Origin: an uncultured Collinsella sp.
Lineage (GTDB): Bacteria; Actinomycetota; Coriobacteriia; Coriobacteriales; Coriobacteriaceae
DNA length: 64,000 nucleotides
Assembly (NCBI GenBank): GCA_900541065.1
Contig: UQIE01000011.1
Span: forward strand, 1 to 64,000
Direction of reading: 5' to 3'
The number at the start of each line of letters is the position of its first letter. Position 1 is the stretch's first letter. This document shows, piece after piece, positions 1 to 7,854 of this stretch. The notes under the pieces were generated by a model. The model did no database searches. It had not been told where the DNA came from and was given only the letters and a program-made list of their open reading frames with translations. Made by a program: the position numbers and the translations under genes.

Positions 1-16
1 TCCGCACATGTGCGGA
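1..16. repeat. 16-bp perfect palindrome at window edge
   Basis: The sequence TCCGCACATGTGCGGA is its own reverse complement. It lies at the window edge upstream of the tRNA promoter, so its context to the left is unknown. It could be an operator or the end of a hairpin. Confidence 0.4.
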
Positions 17-113
17 TGAATGTGGGAGGTGTTCGGATGAAGTCGATAATCAAGGCTCCTGTGTGGTGGTTTTCCAGTTTACCAACGATATACGCGCCGG
101 CAAAAAAGTCTGC

Positions 114-119
114 TATACT
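114..119 (+). promoter_or_regulatory. -10 element of tRNA-Glu promoter
   Basis: TATACT sits 10 bases before the first base of the mature tRNA, the normal distance for a -10 box with a very short leader. No convincing -35 box is visible 16-18 bases upstream. Confidence 0.5.
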
Positions 120-129
120 CTTTCCCGCT

Positions 130-206
130 GTCCCCATCGTCTAGCGGCCAAGGACGCCACCCTTTCAAGGTGGATATCGCGGGTTCGAATCCCGCTGGGG
201 GCACCA
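130..206 (+). tRNA. tRNA-Glu (anticodon TTC)
   Basis: A complete cloverleaf can be folded by eye. The acceptor stem is GTCCCCA with TGGGGGC. The anticodon stem CCACC/GGTGG encloses the loop CTTTCAA with anticodon TTC, and the T arm contains GGGTTCGAATCCC. The discriminator base is A203 and CCA is encoded at 204-206. The tRNA-Glu identity follows from the anticodon and from close likeness to bacterial tRNA-Glu. In an organism that also carries gatCAB (here at 32.9-36.4 kb), Glu-tRNA species are relevant to the indirect Gln-tRNA route. Confidence 0.96.
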
Positions 207-218
207 TTTAAACTGAGA

Positions 219-250
219 AGCCCGTTGCCCACGCGGTGACGGGCTTTTTG
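219..250 (+). terminator. Rho-independent terminator of tRNA-Glu
   Basis: AGCCCGT (219-225) pairs with ACGGGCT (239-245) and is followed by a T run, 13 bases after the CCA end. Confidence 0.85.
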
Positions 251-262
251 CTACCGTTATGC

Positions 263-394
263 CGGGATTCGAACCCGACAGGGTGCGGAGCTGAGGAAAC
301 GCGAAGCGTTTTCCAGCGCAGCACGCAAGGAGCGGTGCGACGCAGCGAATGCGGGCGGCGTCAGCCGCACGCGGACATCCCGCTGGGGGCACCA
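263..394 (+). repeat. Partial tRNA-Glu duplicate (3' end copy plus inverted T arm)
   Basis: Positions 377-394 repeat exactly the last 18 bases of tRNA-Glu (189-206), including CCA. Positions 263-276 are a perfect inverted copy of its T-arm core (181-194). The rest of the tRNA is missing, so this is not a functional tRNA. The arrangement looks like the footprint of an element that used the tRNA 3' end as a target, or of a decayed second tRNA. No integrase is nearby. Confidence 0.7.
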
Positions 395-406
395 ACTTTA
401 AAATGT

Positions 407-448
407 ACGAACCCGCCGGATGTAAGGTCCGACGGGTTCGTTCTTTTT
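407..448 (+). terminator. Terminator after the tRNA-end copy
   Basis: ACGAACCCG-CGGA (407-420) pairs with TCCGACGGGTTCGT (428-441) and is followed by TCTTTTT. It ends transcription running rightward from the duplicated tRNA end, about 37 bases before the stop codon of the convergent ferredoxin gene. Confidence 0.8.
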
Positions 449-484
449 GCCGTTATAAAACGAAAAGCACTCAATGCCCTTGCG

Positions 485-1246
485 CTAGATGAACAGCTCG
501 CATTCTTTTCGCTCAGAGCAGGCTTTGCTCAACATCTTGGTAGCCGCAGAGAGCATGACGGGATTTACCGCGCGAGCGCCCCGCGGACATACGGCAACGC
601 AGCGCATGCAGGAAATGCAGGCCTTTTTGTCCACCCGCTTGGGATCGTCTTTATCGATAGCGCCAACAGGGCACGCTGCGGCACAAGCCCCGCAAGCGGT
701 GCACTCTTTTGTGGCCTTGGGCACCATACCGGTGCCCCCTGTCTTCTTATAGGGACGATTGCCCGGAATTGCCGGCTCAGAAGCATCACCTGCAGATATC
801 TTTTGCTGAATCTGATTCGCAAACCCAGCGAGCTGCGCAGCGTCCTGTCGGTCTGGTCGGCCGGCGGCAAACTGGCGAACAATAGAATGCTCGGCGATGG
901 CTGAAACCGCCGCGATCACCCGAAAGCCCGCGCCCTTTGCCGCGTCTTCAAGCTCGACCAGCGTGTCCTCATACGCGCGGTTTCCGTAAGCACAAACCAG
1001 AACCGCCTGCGCACCGTTTCCCCGCATCATACCCAAACGCTCCGCGGCCACAGTCGGGACTCGCCCGCCATACGAGGGCACCGAGATCACGGCTACATCC
1101 TCTTTTGTCATCGCAACCGTGCGAAAACCAAGCCCGCTATCGGTCAGATCTACAGCAACGGTTTCCCCTTCCAACGTATTGGCAATGTAGCCAGACGCCT
1201 TTTCCGTTCCGCCGGTCGGGCTAAACACGATATCGAATACCTTCAT
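485..1246 (-). CDS. EFR1-type flavodoxin/2[4Fe-4S] ferredoxin protein
   Basis: Predicted 253-residue electron carrier. The N-terminal half is flavodoxin-like, beginning with the FMN phosphate-loop-like motif FSPTGGTEK near residue 8. The C-terminal part has two [4Fe-4S] motifs, CTACGACAAACP and CISCMRCVAVCP. This order is typical of the EFR1 family of cytoplasmic iron-sulfur flavoproteins in anaerobes. The natural redox partner is not shown by the context. A start 55 codons upstream is possible, but ATG 1246 follows a strong GGGAGGA and begins exactly at the flavodoxin fold. It is transcribed towards the tRNA. The family call is confident; the specific reaction is unknown. Confidence 0.85.
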   Translation of the reverse strand: MKVFDIVFSPTGGTEKASGYIANTLEGETVAVDLTDSGLGFRTVAMTKEDVAVISVPSYGGRVPTVAAERLGMMRGNGAQAVLVCAYGNRAYEDTLVELEDAAKGAGFRVIAAVSAIAEHSIVRQFAAGRPDRQDAAQLAGFANQIQQKISAGDASEPAIPGNRPYKKTGGTGMVPKATKECTACGACAAACPVGAIDKDDPKRVDKKACISCMRCVAVCPRGARAVNPVMLSAATKMLSKACSERKECELFI

Positions 1247-1370
1247 CGGATAATCCTCCCCTTTACGAACAAACGCCCGAAACGTCCGCATGCCAAAACA
1301 GGTTACAACTTTTAAGATGCCCCGCGCGAAACGCTTGCTCGGTTGCAAGTTCAAAGCAGGTCCGAGCGAC

Positions 1371-1408
1371 ATAAAAAGAAGGGGCCTCGCACAGGCGAGA
1401 CCCCTTCG
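1371..1408 (-). terminator. Terminator of glnN
   Basis: On the minus strand AAGGGG-CTCGCC pairs with GGCGAGG-CCCCTT (positions 1379-1406) and is followed by TCTTTTTAT. It lies 23 bases beyond the glnN stop codon. Confidence 0.85.
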
Positions 1409-1430
1409 CACGCAAAATCAAACGTGTCTG

Positions 1431-3518
1431 TTACACATAGAACAGAATGTCGTCGTAGGTCGGGACCGGCCAGTAGTCGGCGGCCACGATCTCCTCCATG
1501 GCATCCACGGCGGCGCGCAGCGTATCCATAGCGGGAACGACCTCGTGCGCGTAGACGTTGGCCTGCTCCTGACCATCGAGGCCCTCGGCCTTCTGATGCA
1601 CGGCGTCGAGCGCCTTGATGGAGTCGTTGATGGTGGTGATGCCGTTGCAAAGCTTGTTGAGCGTATTCTGCTCACACTGCATGGCGGCCTCGGCGCCGGC
1701 GGCGCGGATAGTCTCAAGGCCCTTAGCGACCTTGGTGGCATAGGCGGTAATGACCGGGCGATAGGTACGACGCGCCTCGCGAACCATCGTGGTGGCCTCG
1801 ATGTTCATGAGCTTGTTGTACTTCTCGAGCTTGCAGTCGTAGCGGCACTGAGCCTCGGCCTTGGTCAGGACACCCGTCTCCTCAAAGAGCGCGATGGCCT
1901 TTTCGGAAACAAAGGCGGGCAGGGCGTCGGCCGTGGTCTTGTTGTTGGCAAGACCACGCTTCTCGGCCTCAACGGGCCACTCGTCGGAGTAGCCGTCACC
2001 GGAGAACAGGATGCGCTGGTGGTCGGTCAGGACCTTCTTGCAGTACTCGAGCGCGGCGTCCTGGAACTCATCCTCGGGCGTACCCTCAAGCGCGTCGGCG
2101 AAGGACTTGAGCGACTTGGCCACGGCGGCATCGAGCACCAGGTTGGAGTCGGAGACGTTCTGCTCGGAGCCGCAGGCACGGAACTCGAACTTATTGCCGG
2201 TGAAGGCAAACGGGGAGGTGCGGTTGCGGTCGGTGTTGTCCTGCATCAGCTTGGGCAGGGTATCGGCGCCCAGGTCGAGCACGCCGCGCGTGGCATGGAC
2301 GGAAGCCTTGCCATCGATGATCTTCTCGACGACCTCGGTAAGCTGGTCGCCCAGGAAGATGGACATAATCGCCGGAGGAGCCTCGTTGGCGCCCAGACGA
2401 TGATCGTTGCCGGCCGAGGCAACGGAGGCACGCAGGAGCTCCTGATAGTTATCGACGGCCTCGATCACCGCGGTGAGGAAGACGATGAACTGCAGGTTGT
2501 CGAGCGGGGTGTCGCCCGGATCGAGCAGGTTCTCGGACTCGGTGCCAAGCGACCAGTTGTTGTGCTTGCCCGAACCGTTGATGCCCTCGAAGGGCTTCTC
2601 GTGCAGCAGGCAAACCAAGTCGTGGCGGGAGGCGATGAGCTTCATCTTCTCCATCATGACCAGATTCTGGTCGATGGCCTCGTTGACCTCGCCATAGACC
2701 GGTGCGAGCTCATGCTGGCAGGGAGCGACCTCGTTGTGCTTGGTCTTGGCCGGAATGCCAAGCGCCCACAGCTCATCGTCCAGGTCCTTCATGTAGGCCG
2801 AGACGGTGGGGCGGATAGCGCCAAAGTAGTGCTCCTCGAGCTCCTGGCCCTTGCATGGAGCAGCACCAAAGAGGGTGCGGCCGGTGATGACCAGGTCCTT
2901 GCGCTTGCGGTAAGCGTCCTTCTTGATCAGGAAGTACTCCTGCTCGTCGCCCACGGAAGGAACGACCTTCTTGGGGGTTTTACCGAACAGCGCCAAAACG
3001 CGCTTAGACTCACGCGAGAGCGCGGTCATGGAACGCAGCAGCGGGGTCTTCTTGTCCAGGGCCTCGCCCGTGTAGGAGCAGAAAGCCGTGGGGATGCACA
3101 GGACATCGTCCTTGATAAAGGCGGGGCTAGTGGGGTCCCAAGCGGTGTAGCCACGGGCCTCGAAGGTAGCACGCAGGCCGCCGTTGGGGAAGCTGGAGGC
3201 ATCGGGCTCGCCCTGGATGAGGTTCTTGCCCGTAAACTTGGTAATGGCGGTGCCGTCGTGGTTGGGCTCCAGGAAGCTGTCGTGCTTCTCGGAAGTAATG
3301 CCCGAAAGCGGCTGGAACCAGTGCGCATAGTGCGTCGCGCCCTTGGAGATGGCCCAGACCTTCATGGCATGGGCGACGGCGTTGGCCACATCCAGGTCGA
3401 GCGGCTCACCGCCCTCGAGGGTTGCAGCAAGGCGCTTCCAAATGTCCTTGGGGAGGTAGTCCTTCATGACTTCCTCAGAGAACACCATGGTCCCGAAGCG
3501 GTCAGTAAGATCGGCCAT
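1431..3518 (-). CDS. glnN: Type III glutamine synthetase
   Basis: Predicted 695-residue cytoplasmic enzyme that makes glutamine from glutamate, ammonia and ATP. The length (about 700, against about 450 for type I) and blocks such as VPSVGDEQEYFLI, HNEVAPCQHELAPVY and GSGKHNNWSLGT identify the GlnN/GSIII family. The GNKFEFRACGS block further on is also characteristic. ATG 3518 is chosen because it follows AAGGGAG and starts at MADLTDRFG; an ATG 21 codons earlier lacks both. The gene is monocistronic with its own terminator, and a palindrome about 80 bases upstream is a candidate nitrogen-control site. Confidence 0.96.
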   Translation of the reverse strand: MADLTDRFGTMVFSEEVMKDYLPKDIWKRLAATLEGGEPLDLDVANAVAHAMKVWAISKGATHYAHWFQPLSGITSEKHDSFLEPNHDGTAITKFTGKNLIQGEPDASSFPNGGLRATFEARGYTAWDPTSPAFIKDDVLCIPTAFCSYTGEALDKKTPLLRSMTALSRESKRVLALFGKTPKKVVPSVGDEQEYFLIKKDAYRKRKDLVITGRTLFGAAPCKGQELEEHYFGAIRPTVSAYMKDLDDELWALGIPAKTKHNEVAPCQHELAPVYGEVNEAIDQNLVMMEKMKLIASRHDLVCLLHEKPFEGINGSGKHNNWSLGTESENLLDPGDTPLDNLQFIVFLTAVIEAVDNYQELLRASVASAGNDHRLGANEAPPAIMSIFLGDQLTEVVEKIIDGKASVHATRGVLDLGADTLPKLMQDNTDRNRTSPFAFTGNKFEFRACGSEQNVSDSNLVLDAAVAKSLKSFADALEGTPEDEFQDAALEYCKKVLTDHQRILFSGDGYSDEWPVEAEKRGLANNKTTADALPAFVSEKAIALFEETGVLTKAEAQCRYDCKLEKYNKLMNIEATTMVREARRTYRPVITAYATKVAKGLETIRAAGAEAAMQCEQNTLNKLCNGITTINDSIKALDAVHQKAEGLDGQEQANVYAHEVVPAMDTLRAAVDAMEEIVAADYWPVPTYDDILFYV

Positions 3519-3597
3519 ACGGAACTCCCTTCGTATCGGCACCGCGTGAGAAGCGGTGTTGATTACTAACGAACGAGTCATAGCTTAGACTCGCCGT

Positions 3598-3635
3598 GTT
3601 TCCGCGACATTACCGTTATGTTGCTGTCGCGAAAC
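3598..3635. promoter_or_regulatory. Palindrome upstream of glnN
   Basis: GTTTC-CGCGACA (3598-3609) and TGTCGCGAAAC (3625-3635) form an inverted repeat around a 15-base centre, 80 bases upstream of the glnN start. It could be an operator or a leader hairpin. The regulator is not identifiable. The rest of the gap between glnN and metF (3636-3944) shows no gene. Confidence 0.45.
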
Positions 3636-3944
3636 CAATCAATGAGGTTACCCTATCGAGGCGGCGTTGCCACCCTCAACAGCCAATCAACTGCATAAAT
3701 TGCAGACCTCTCCCCATGGTTTAAGGGTAGTCAATTTGGGATGGAGCTCTATTAACTGGTATTTTGCATCAGATACCAGTCTTTATAGTCCGTGCCTAGA
3801 TTAGCCGCTCTGTTATAGAGAAAGCCGATAGCAAGGCATCTTTGATTGGTATCCCCGAATAACGAGTGAAACTCCACCGTGACACAGTGGTGCTGTAGAA
3901 TCCTTACAACACATCACACTATTACGTATCTAGAGGAGCACGAT

Positions 3945-4817
3945 ATGCGCGTCGACGAGGTTTTTAAGCAGGCAGCATCCCAGGGCACCGCGCCCGTTTC
4001 GTTTGAGATGTTCCCGCCCAAGGGCGAGCTCACCCTCGACACGGCTCGCGAAGTGGCAGGCAATCTGTGCAAGCTTTCGCCGAGCTTTGTCTCGGTCACC
4101 TGCTCGGCCGGCGGCTCGGGCAACGGTGCCACCACCGCCCCCATCGCGCATATGATTTCGAGCGAATTCGACACGCCCTCGGTGGCACACCTTACCTGCG
4201 TGGGCCGCTCGCATGCCGATATCGCCGCCAAGATCGACGAGTATCGTACCGCCGGCGTTGAAAACATCCTGGCCCTGCGTGGAGATCTCCCTGCCGGCGC
4301 GACCGAGGACGACAAGCCCGCCTCCGACTACGCCTACGCCCGCGACCTCATCCCCGAGCTCGTCGACGCCGGCTTTTGCGTGGGCGCCGCAGCCTACCCC
4401 GAGGGCCACATTGCCTGTGAGGATCTCAACCTCTCGGTCGAACACCTCAAGCAAAAACAGGACGCCGGCGCAAGCTTCTTTGTGACGCAGCTCTTCTTTG
4501 ATAACGAGTGCTTCTACCGCTTCCGCGAGCTTGCCGACAAGGTCGGCATCACCGTGCCCATTACCGCGGGCATCATGCCGTTTATGGGCAAGTCCCAGAT
4601 CAGCCGCATGGTCTTTATGTGCGGCGCGTCGCTGCCCTCCCCCGTCATCAAGATTCTCGCCAAGTACGAGAACGACCCCGAGAGCCTGCAGGCAGCCGGT
4701 GTAGATTATGCCGCCCGCCAACTTTGCGACCTCAAGGAGCACGGCGCCGACGGCCTGCACCTGTACACTATGAACCGTCCTGCGATCGCCGCGACCATTA
4801 TGGAGCGCCTGGGGTAA
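3945..4817 (+). CDS. metF: 5,10-methylenetetrahydrofolate reductase
   Basis: Predicted 290-residue flavoenzyme that reduces methylenetetrahydrofolate to methyl-tetrahydrofolate, the methyl donor for methionine synthase. Family marks include VSFEMFPPKG near the N terminus, the SVTCSAGGS strand, HLTCVGRS, NILALRGD and the FFVTQLFFDN block. The length matches MTHFR. ATG 3945 follows AGAGGAG; an upstream in-frame ATG at 3879 adds 22 unrelated residues. The stop codon overlaps the next start (TAATG), so the next gene is translationally coupled. This is the head of a methionine block that continues with metH after an inserted R-M system. Confidence 0.96.
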   Translation: MRVDEVFKQAASQGTAPVSFEMFPPKGELTLDTAREVAGNLCKLSPSFVSVTCSAGGSGNGATTAPIAHMISSEFDTPSVAHLTCVGRSHADIAAKIDEYRTAGVENILALRGDLPAGATEDDKPASDYAYARDLIPELVDAGFCVGAAAYPEGHIACEDLNLSVEHLKQKQDAGASFFVTQLFFDNECFYRFRELADKVGITVPITAGIMPFMGKSQISRMVFMCGASLPSPVIKILAKYENDPESLQAAGVDYAARQLCDLKEHGADGLHLYTMNRPAIAATIMERLG

Positions 4818-5608
4818 TGGAAAAACCGCACATCGATACAACCGCTGTCGAAGTGCCGGCCGACCTTGCGTCGCCGGCGCTTTACCGTGTCGATGCCGCG
4901 CACCATCCCCGTGTCGACCGTGCCGAGATGCTGCGGTATCTGGGTTACGGCGGCCAGCAGATTGAGCCCAAACTGTCACGACGTATTGAGCTTGTCGTTG
5001 AACGTCTGGAACTGGACATTGAGCCCCGTGGCGTGCGCCGCGTGTTTGCCGTCGATGCCACGGGCGTGGACGAACAAAGTGAGCCTTGCATTCGCTTGGT
5101 CGGCACCAACGTTGAGCTGCGGGGTCGCGATATCTATCGACATCTCAAAGACGCCCGCCTGGCGGCGCTCATGGCCTGCACCCTCGGGATGTCTGCCGAA
5201 CGCCGTCTGCGCACCACGGGAGCCCAGCAACCCCTGGAAGGCGCCGTGCTCGACGCCGCATGCTCTGCCTATGTGGAGGCCGCCGTCGAGCAGATGGACC
5301 AGCAGGTCAAGGCTGCAGCCGCTGCACACGGGCTCGCCGGCAACTGGCGCTTCAGTCCCGGCTATGGCGACTGCCCGCTCTCTGCCCAGCGCTCGATCGT
5401 GGATGCACTCAATGCCACGCGCCTCATTGGACTTACCGTCACCCCCACCAGCCTGCTCATGCCCACCAAGAGCGTGACCGCTGTGATTGGCCTGTTCGGC
5501 GGCGAAGTCCACGACGCCCAGAGCCGCCCCACCTGCAATATCTGCCGCATGCGCGAGCACTGCCGCTTCCGCGCCGCCCACACCACCTGCTATTCGCATT
5601 CTGAATAA
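4817..5608 (+). CDS. Stand-alone methionine synthase reactivation-domain protein
   Basis: Predicted 263-residue protein resembling the C-terminal AdoMet-binding activation domain of cobalamin-dependent methionine synthase. The segments FSPGYGDCPLS and LTPTSLLMPTKS-like (TVTPTSLLMPTKS) match the activation-domain motifs RPAPGYPACPDH and MYPASSVSGFY-type in position. The C terminus carries a Cys-rich tail, CNICRMREHCRF. The downstream metH product lacks this domain, so this protein probably supplies it in trans, using SAM to re-methylate inactive cob(II)alamin. It overlaps metF by TAATG. The redox partner is not evident in the window. Confidence 0.85.
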   Translation: MEKPHIDTTAVEVPADLASPALYRVDAAHHPRVDRAEMLRYLGYGGQQIEPKLSRRIELVVERLELDIEPRGVRRVFAVDATGVDEQSEPCIRLVGTNVELRGRDIYRHLKDARLAALMACTLGMSAERRLRTTGAQQPLEGAVLDAACSAYVEAAVEQMDQQVKAAAAAHGLAGNWRFSPGYGDCPLSAQRSIVDALNATRLIGLTVTPTSLLMPTKSVTAVIGLFGGEVHDAQSRPTCNICRMREHCRFRAAHTTCYSHSE

Positions 5609-5642
5609 AATGTCAATTGATGGCACGGTATCGAGGGAATCT

Positions 5643-5662
5643 CATCCGTAAGTAAGCGGATG
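5643..5662 (+). other. Small hairpin between the metF pair and the R-M genes
   Basis: CATCCG pairs with CGGATG around an 8-base loop, without a T run. It lies in the 109-base gap before the methyltransferase gene and may mark the insertion edge or a weak terminator. Confidence 0.3.
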
Positions 5663-5717
5663 TCCTCACAAACAAGTACCATAAGATGCCAAATAACAAC
5701 TATCTGAAAGCCAGTAC

Positions 5718-6878
5718 ATGCACAACATTCTGCAGTTCTCGCCACAACTAACCGCGCTTGAGTTTTTTTCAGGCATTGGCTTGGCTCGTGCCGGCATGGC
5801 AAAAGCCGGAATCAAAACAATCTGGGCAAATGACATAGACCATACTAAATGCGCCATGTACAGCCAGTGTTGGGGCGATGAGCATCTAGTCGAGCAGGAT
5901 GTCCACACACTCGACCCCGACCTAATACCCCAAGCCGACATCGCATGGGCGTCAAGCCCTTGCACAAACTTATCTCTCGCGGGAAACAGGGAAGGACTTA
6001 TCTCTGGCAAAGAGTCCAGTGCGTTCTTTGGCTTTATTAAGGCCATCGAAGGAATGGGCGATCGTGCCCCGCGGGCACTTGTTCTCGAAAACGTCATCGG
6101 CCTTGCCACGTCTAATAACAGTGATGACTTTAGACTCGTTTGCCAGGAATTCAATCGTTTAGGTTATTCATGTGACGCTTATTTTATCGATGCACGGCAC
6201 TGGCTTCCCCAGTCACGCCCCCGCATGTTTGTCGTCGGATTAAAAAACCCTCTTCCCAACAGCCGACTCGATTCCTCGCTTCGACCTGAAAAAGTCTCCT
6301 GGATTCACTCCGACCCTTCACTCATTACGCACGTCTCTCACCTAAACGAGCCGAGCCCACTTCGCATGACGGGCCTTGCAACGGTTGTTGAAAATATTCC
6401 CGAGGACGACAAGCGTTGGTGGAACAAAAACCAAGTACAAGCATTTATCGACTCACTTGCACCGCATCAAGCAGAGCGCCTTCAGCGCTTCTTAAATGCC
6501 AAAGAAAAAATTGTTCGCACTGCTTACCGTCGCACGCGATCAGGCGTTGTGCGCTGGGAAATCCGTGAAGAAGAAATTGCCGGATGTCTAAGAACGGCTC
6601 GCGGCGGCTCATCAAGACAGGCAGTCGTTATATGCGAAAACGGAAAGATAGAAGTTCGCTGGATGACTGGAACTGAATATGCCCGTCTCCAAGGTGCTGA
6701 CTCATGTCAGTTTAGCGGCTTCTCGGATGCTCAGATTCGCTACGCATTCGGCGATGCAGTTGCCGTGCCAGTTGTCACTTGGCTTATAAAAAATGCAGTC
6801 AAGCCCGCGCTCATGTCTTCAAGGAACGGAGTGAACAATAATGGAAATGACCAATTGCTCCTTGAGCGAGCCCGATAA
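5718..6878 (+). CDS. DNA (cytosine-5) methyltransferase of a type II R-M system
   Basis: Predicted 386-residue C5-cytosine methyltransferase. Motif I is FFSGIGLA (16-23), motif IV is SSPCTNLS with catalytic Cys82, motif VI is ENV (124-126), and motif VIII is QSRPR (165-169). The late motif near RLQGADSCQFSG and FGDAVAVPV are motifs IX-X. The enzyme would methylate cytosine in an unknown target and protect against the adjacent putative endonuclease. The gene is AT-richer than the flanking metF and metH, suggesting acquisition. It overlaps the next gene by 38 bases, so the two are co-transcribed. Recognition specificity cannot be read from sequence alone. Confidence 0.93.
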   Translation: MHNILQFSPQLTALEFFSGIGLARAGMAKAGIKTIWANDIDHTKCAMYSQCWGDEHLVEQDVHTLDPDLIPQADIAWASSPCTNLSLAGNREGLISGKESSAFFGFIKAIEGMGDRAPRALVLENVIGLATSNNSDDFRLVCQEFNRLGYSCDAYFIDARHWLPQSRPRMFVVGLKNPLPNSRLDSSLRPEKVSWIHSDPSLITHVSHLNEPSPLRMTGLATVVENIPEDDKRWWNKNQVQAFIDSLAPHQAERLQRFLNAKEKIVRTAYRRTRSGVVRWEIREEEIAGCLRTARGGSSRQAVVICENGKIEVRWMTGTEYARLQGADSCQFSGFSDAQIRYAFGDAVAVPVVTWLIKNAVKPALMSSRNGVNNNGNDQLLLERAR

Positions 6879-7854
6879 AGGTATCTTGGATGCCATTGAA
6901 CTCTGGTACGAATCCAAGCGCAGCAAGCGAGGCAATGTCAACCGTAACGTCATGGCGGTTGGCATAGGCATAAGCGAGCTGTTGCAAAACCGTTTTCCGC
7001 TCACCGACGATTATGTGCAATCGGACAAGGGAAGCCAAGTACGAGGCCTAAGTGGAGCATGCATCAAAACAGTTTTAGCCAGACATGGGGAAACGCGTGC
7101 CTTCGCATCAGAGGGCGGCAGAACCTCACGCGGTACACTCCCGATGGCGCTTGAGCTTGCCACAATTATCAACTCTGCCCTACCCAGTGACACTTGCGAA
7201 GACACTCGTCTTGAAGCTGCGAATGCAATCGCCAATTTCTTCGTCGAGCGAATCCAGGTCGATTTCTTTAACCGGCAGAGAATCAAAGTCGAAATCGATC
7301 TTCAAAAACCAATTTCTGTCATTGTCGATGATATCCTAGCCGAAGCAAGCCTACGGTCCGATAAGCCGACGGGCACCGTCGCACAGCACCTGGTAGGTGC
7401 AAAACTGGAGATGTTATTTCCAACCATAGAAATCGGAAAGGACAACTCAAACGCCGCCGACCAGCAGACAGACCGTTCTGGCGATTTCCAAATCAATGAT
7501 GCTGCATTTCATGTGACTGTATCGCCAATGGCCAAATTGACCGATCGATGCCGAGATAACATTCGAAATGGCATTCGGCCCATCGTCGTTGTCCCCTACG
7601 ATAAAGTTTCCTTCGCTTACGGACTGTTCGAAAGTGAGGGACTCGGCAGTCGCGTACAGGTCATCGCGCTCGAATCGTTTATCGGCATCAATATTGAAGA
7701 ATTATCGTTCTACAAGCGAGACCTAATTCGATTAAATGTCGCACGGCTTCTTGCCCACTACAACAAGCGAATCGAAGATATCGAGCCCGACAAATCTCTT
7801 CAAATAGAAATTCCTCAGTGGGCTCTAGACGAAATGGACGCACATGGCGAATAG
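6841..7854 (+). CDS. Putative type II restriction endonuclease (DUF4928-like)
   Basis: Predicted 337-residue protein encoded in a different frame and overlapping the methyltransferase gene. It resembles DUF4928-type proteins that accompany C5 methyltransferases. A nuclease-like core is suggested by GDFQIND (214-220) followed by the strand FHVTV (223-227), the layout of a PD-(D/E)XK fold but with Thr where Lys is usual. No other enzymatic motif is visible. Its pairing with the methyltransferase is the main argument for a restriction role. Its last 11 bases overlap the metH start. The assignment as endonuclease is inference. Confidence 0.65.
   Translation: MEMTNCSLSEPDKGILDAIELWYESKRSKRGNVNRNVMAVGIGISELLQNRFPLTDDYVQSDKGSQVRGLSGACIKTVLARHGETRAFASEGGRTSRGTLPMALELATIINSALPSDTCEDTRLEAANAIANFFVERIQVDFFNRQRIKVEIDLQKPISVIVDDILAEASLRSDKPTGTVAQHLVGAKLEMLFPTIEIGKDNSNAADQQTDRSGDFQINDAAFHVTVSPMAKLTDRCRDNIRNGIRPIVVVPYDKVSFAYGLFESEGLGSRVQVIALESFIGINIEELSFYKRDLIRLNVARLLAHYNKRIEDIEPDKSLQIEIPQWALDEMDAHGE

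Noticed and set aside
377..394. Second tRNA-Glu gene
   Set aside because: Only the 3' 18 bases are present; no D arm or anticodon arm can be folded upstream.
1290..3569. 759-residue open frame on the plus strand opposite glnN
   Set aside because: It is the antisense of glnN in high-GC DNA; composition is low-complexity (Leu, Gly, Val, His) and it has no ribosome site or family resemblance.
3519..3944. Riboswitch upstream of metF or glnN
   Set aside because: I looked for SAM, cobalamin and glutamine riboswitch cores and saw none; only a simple palindrome is present.
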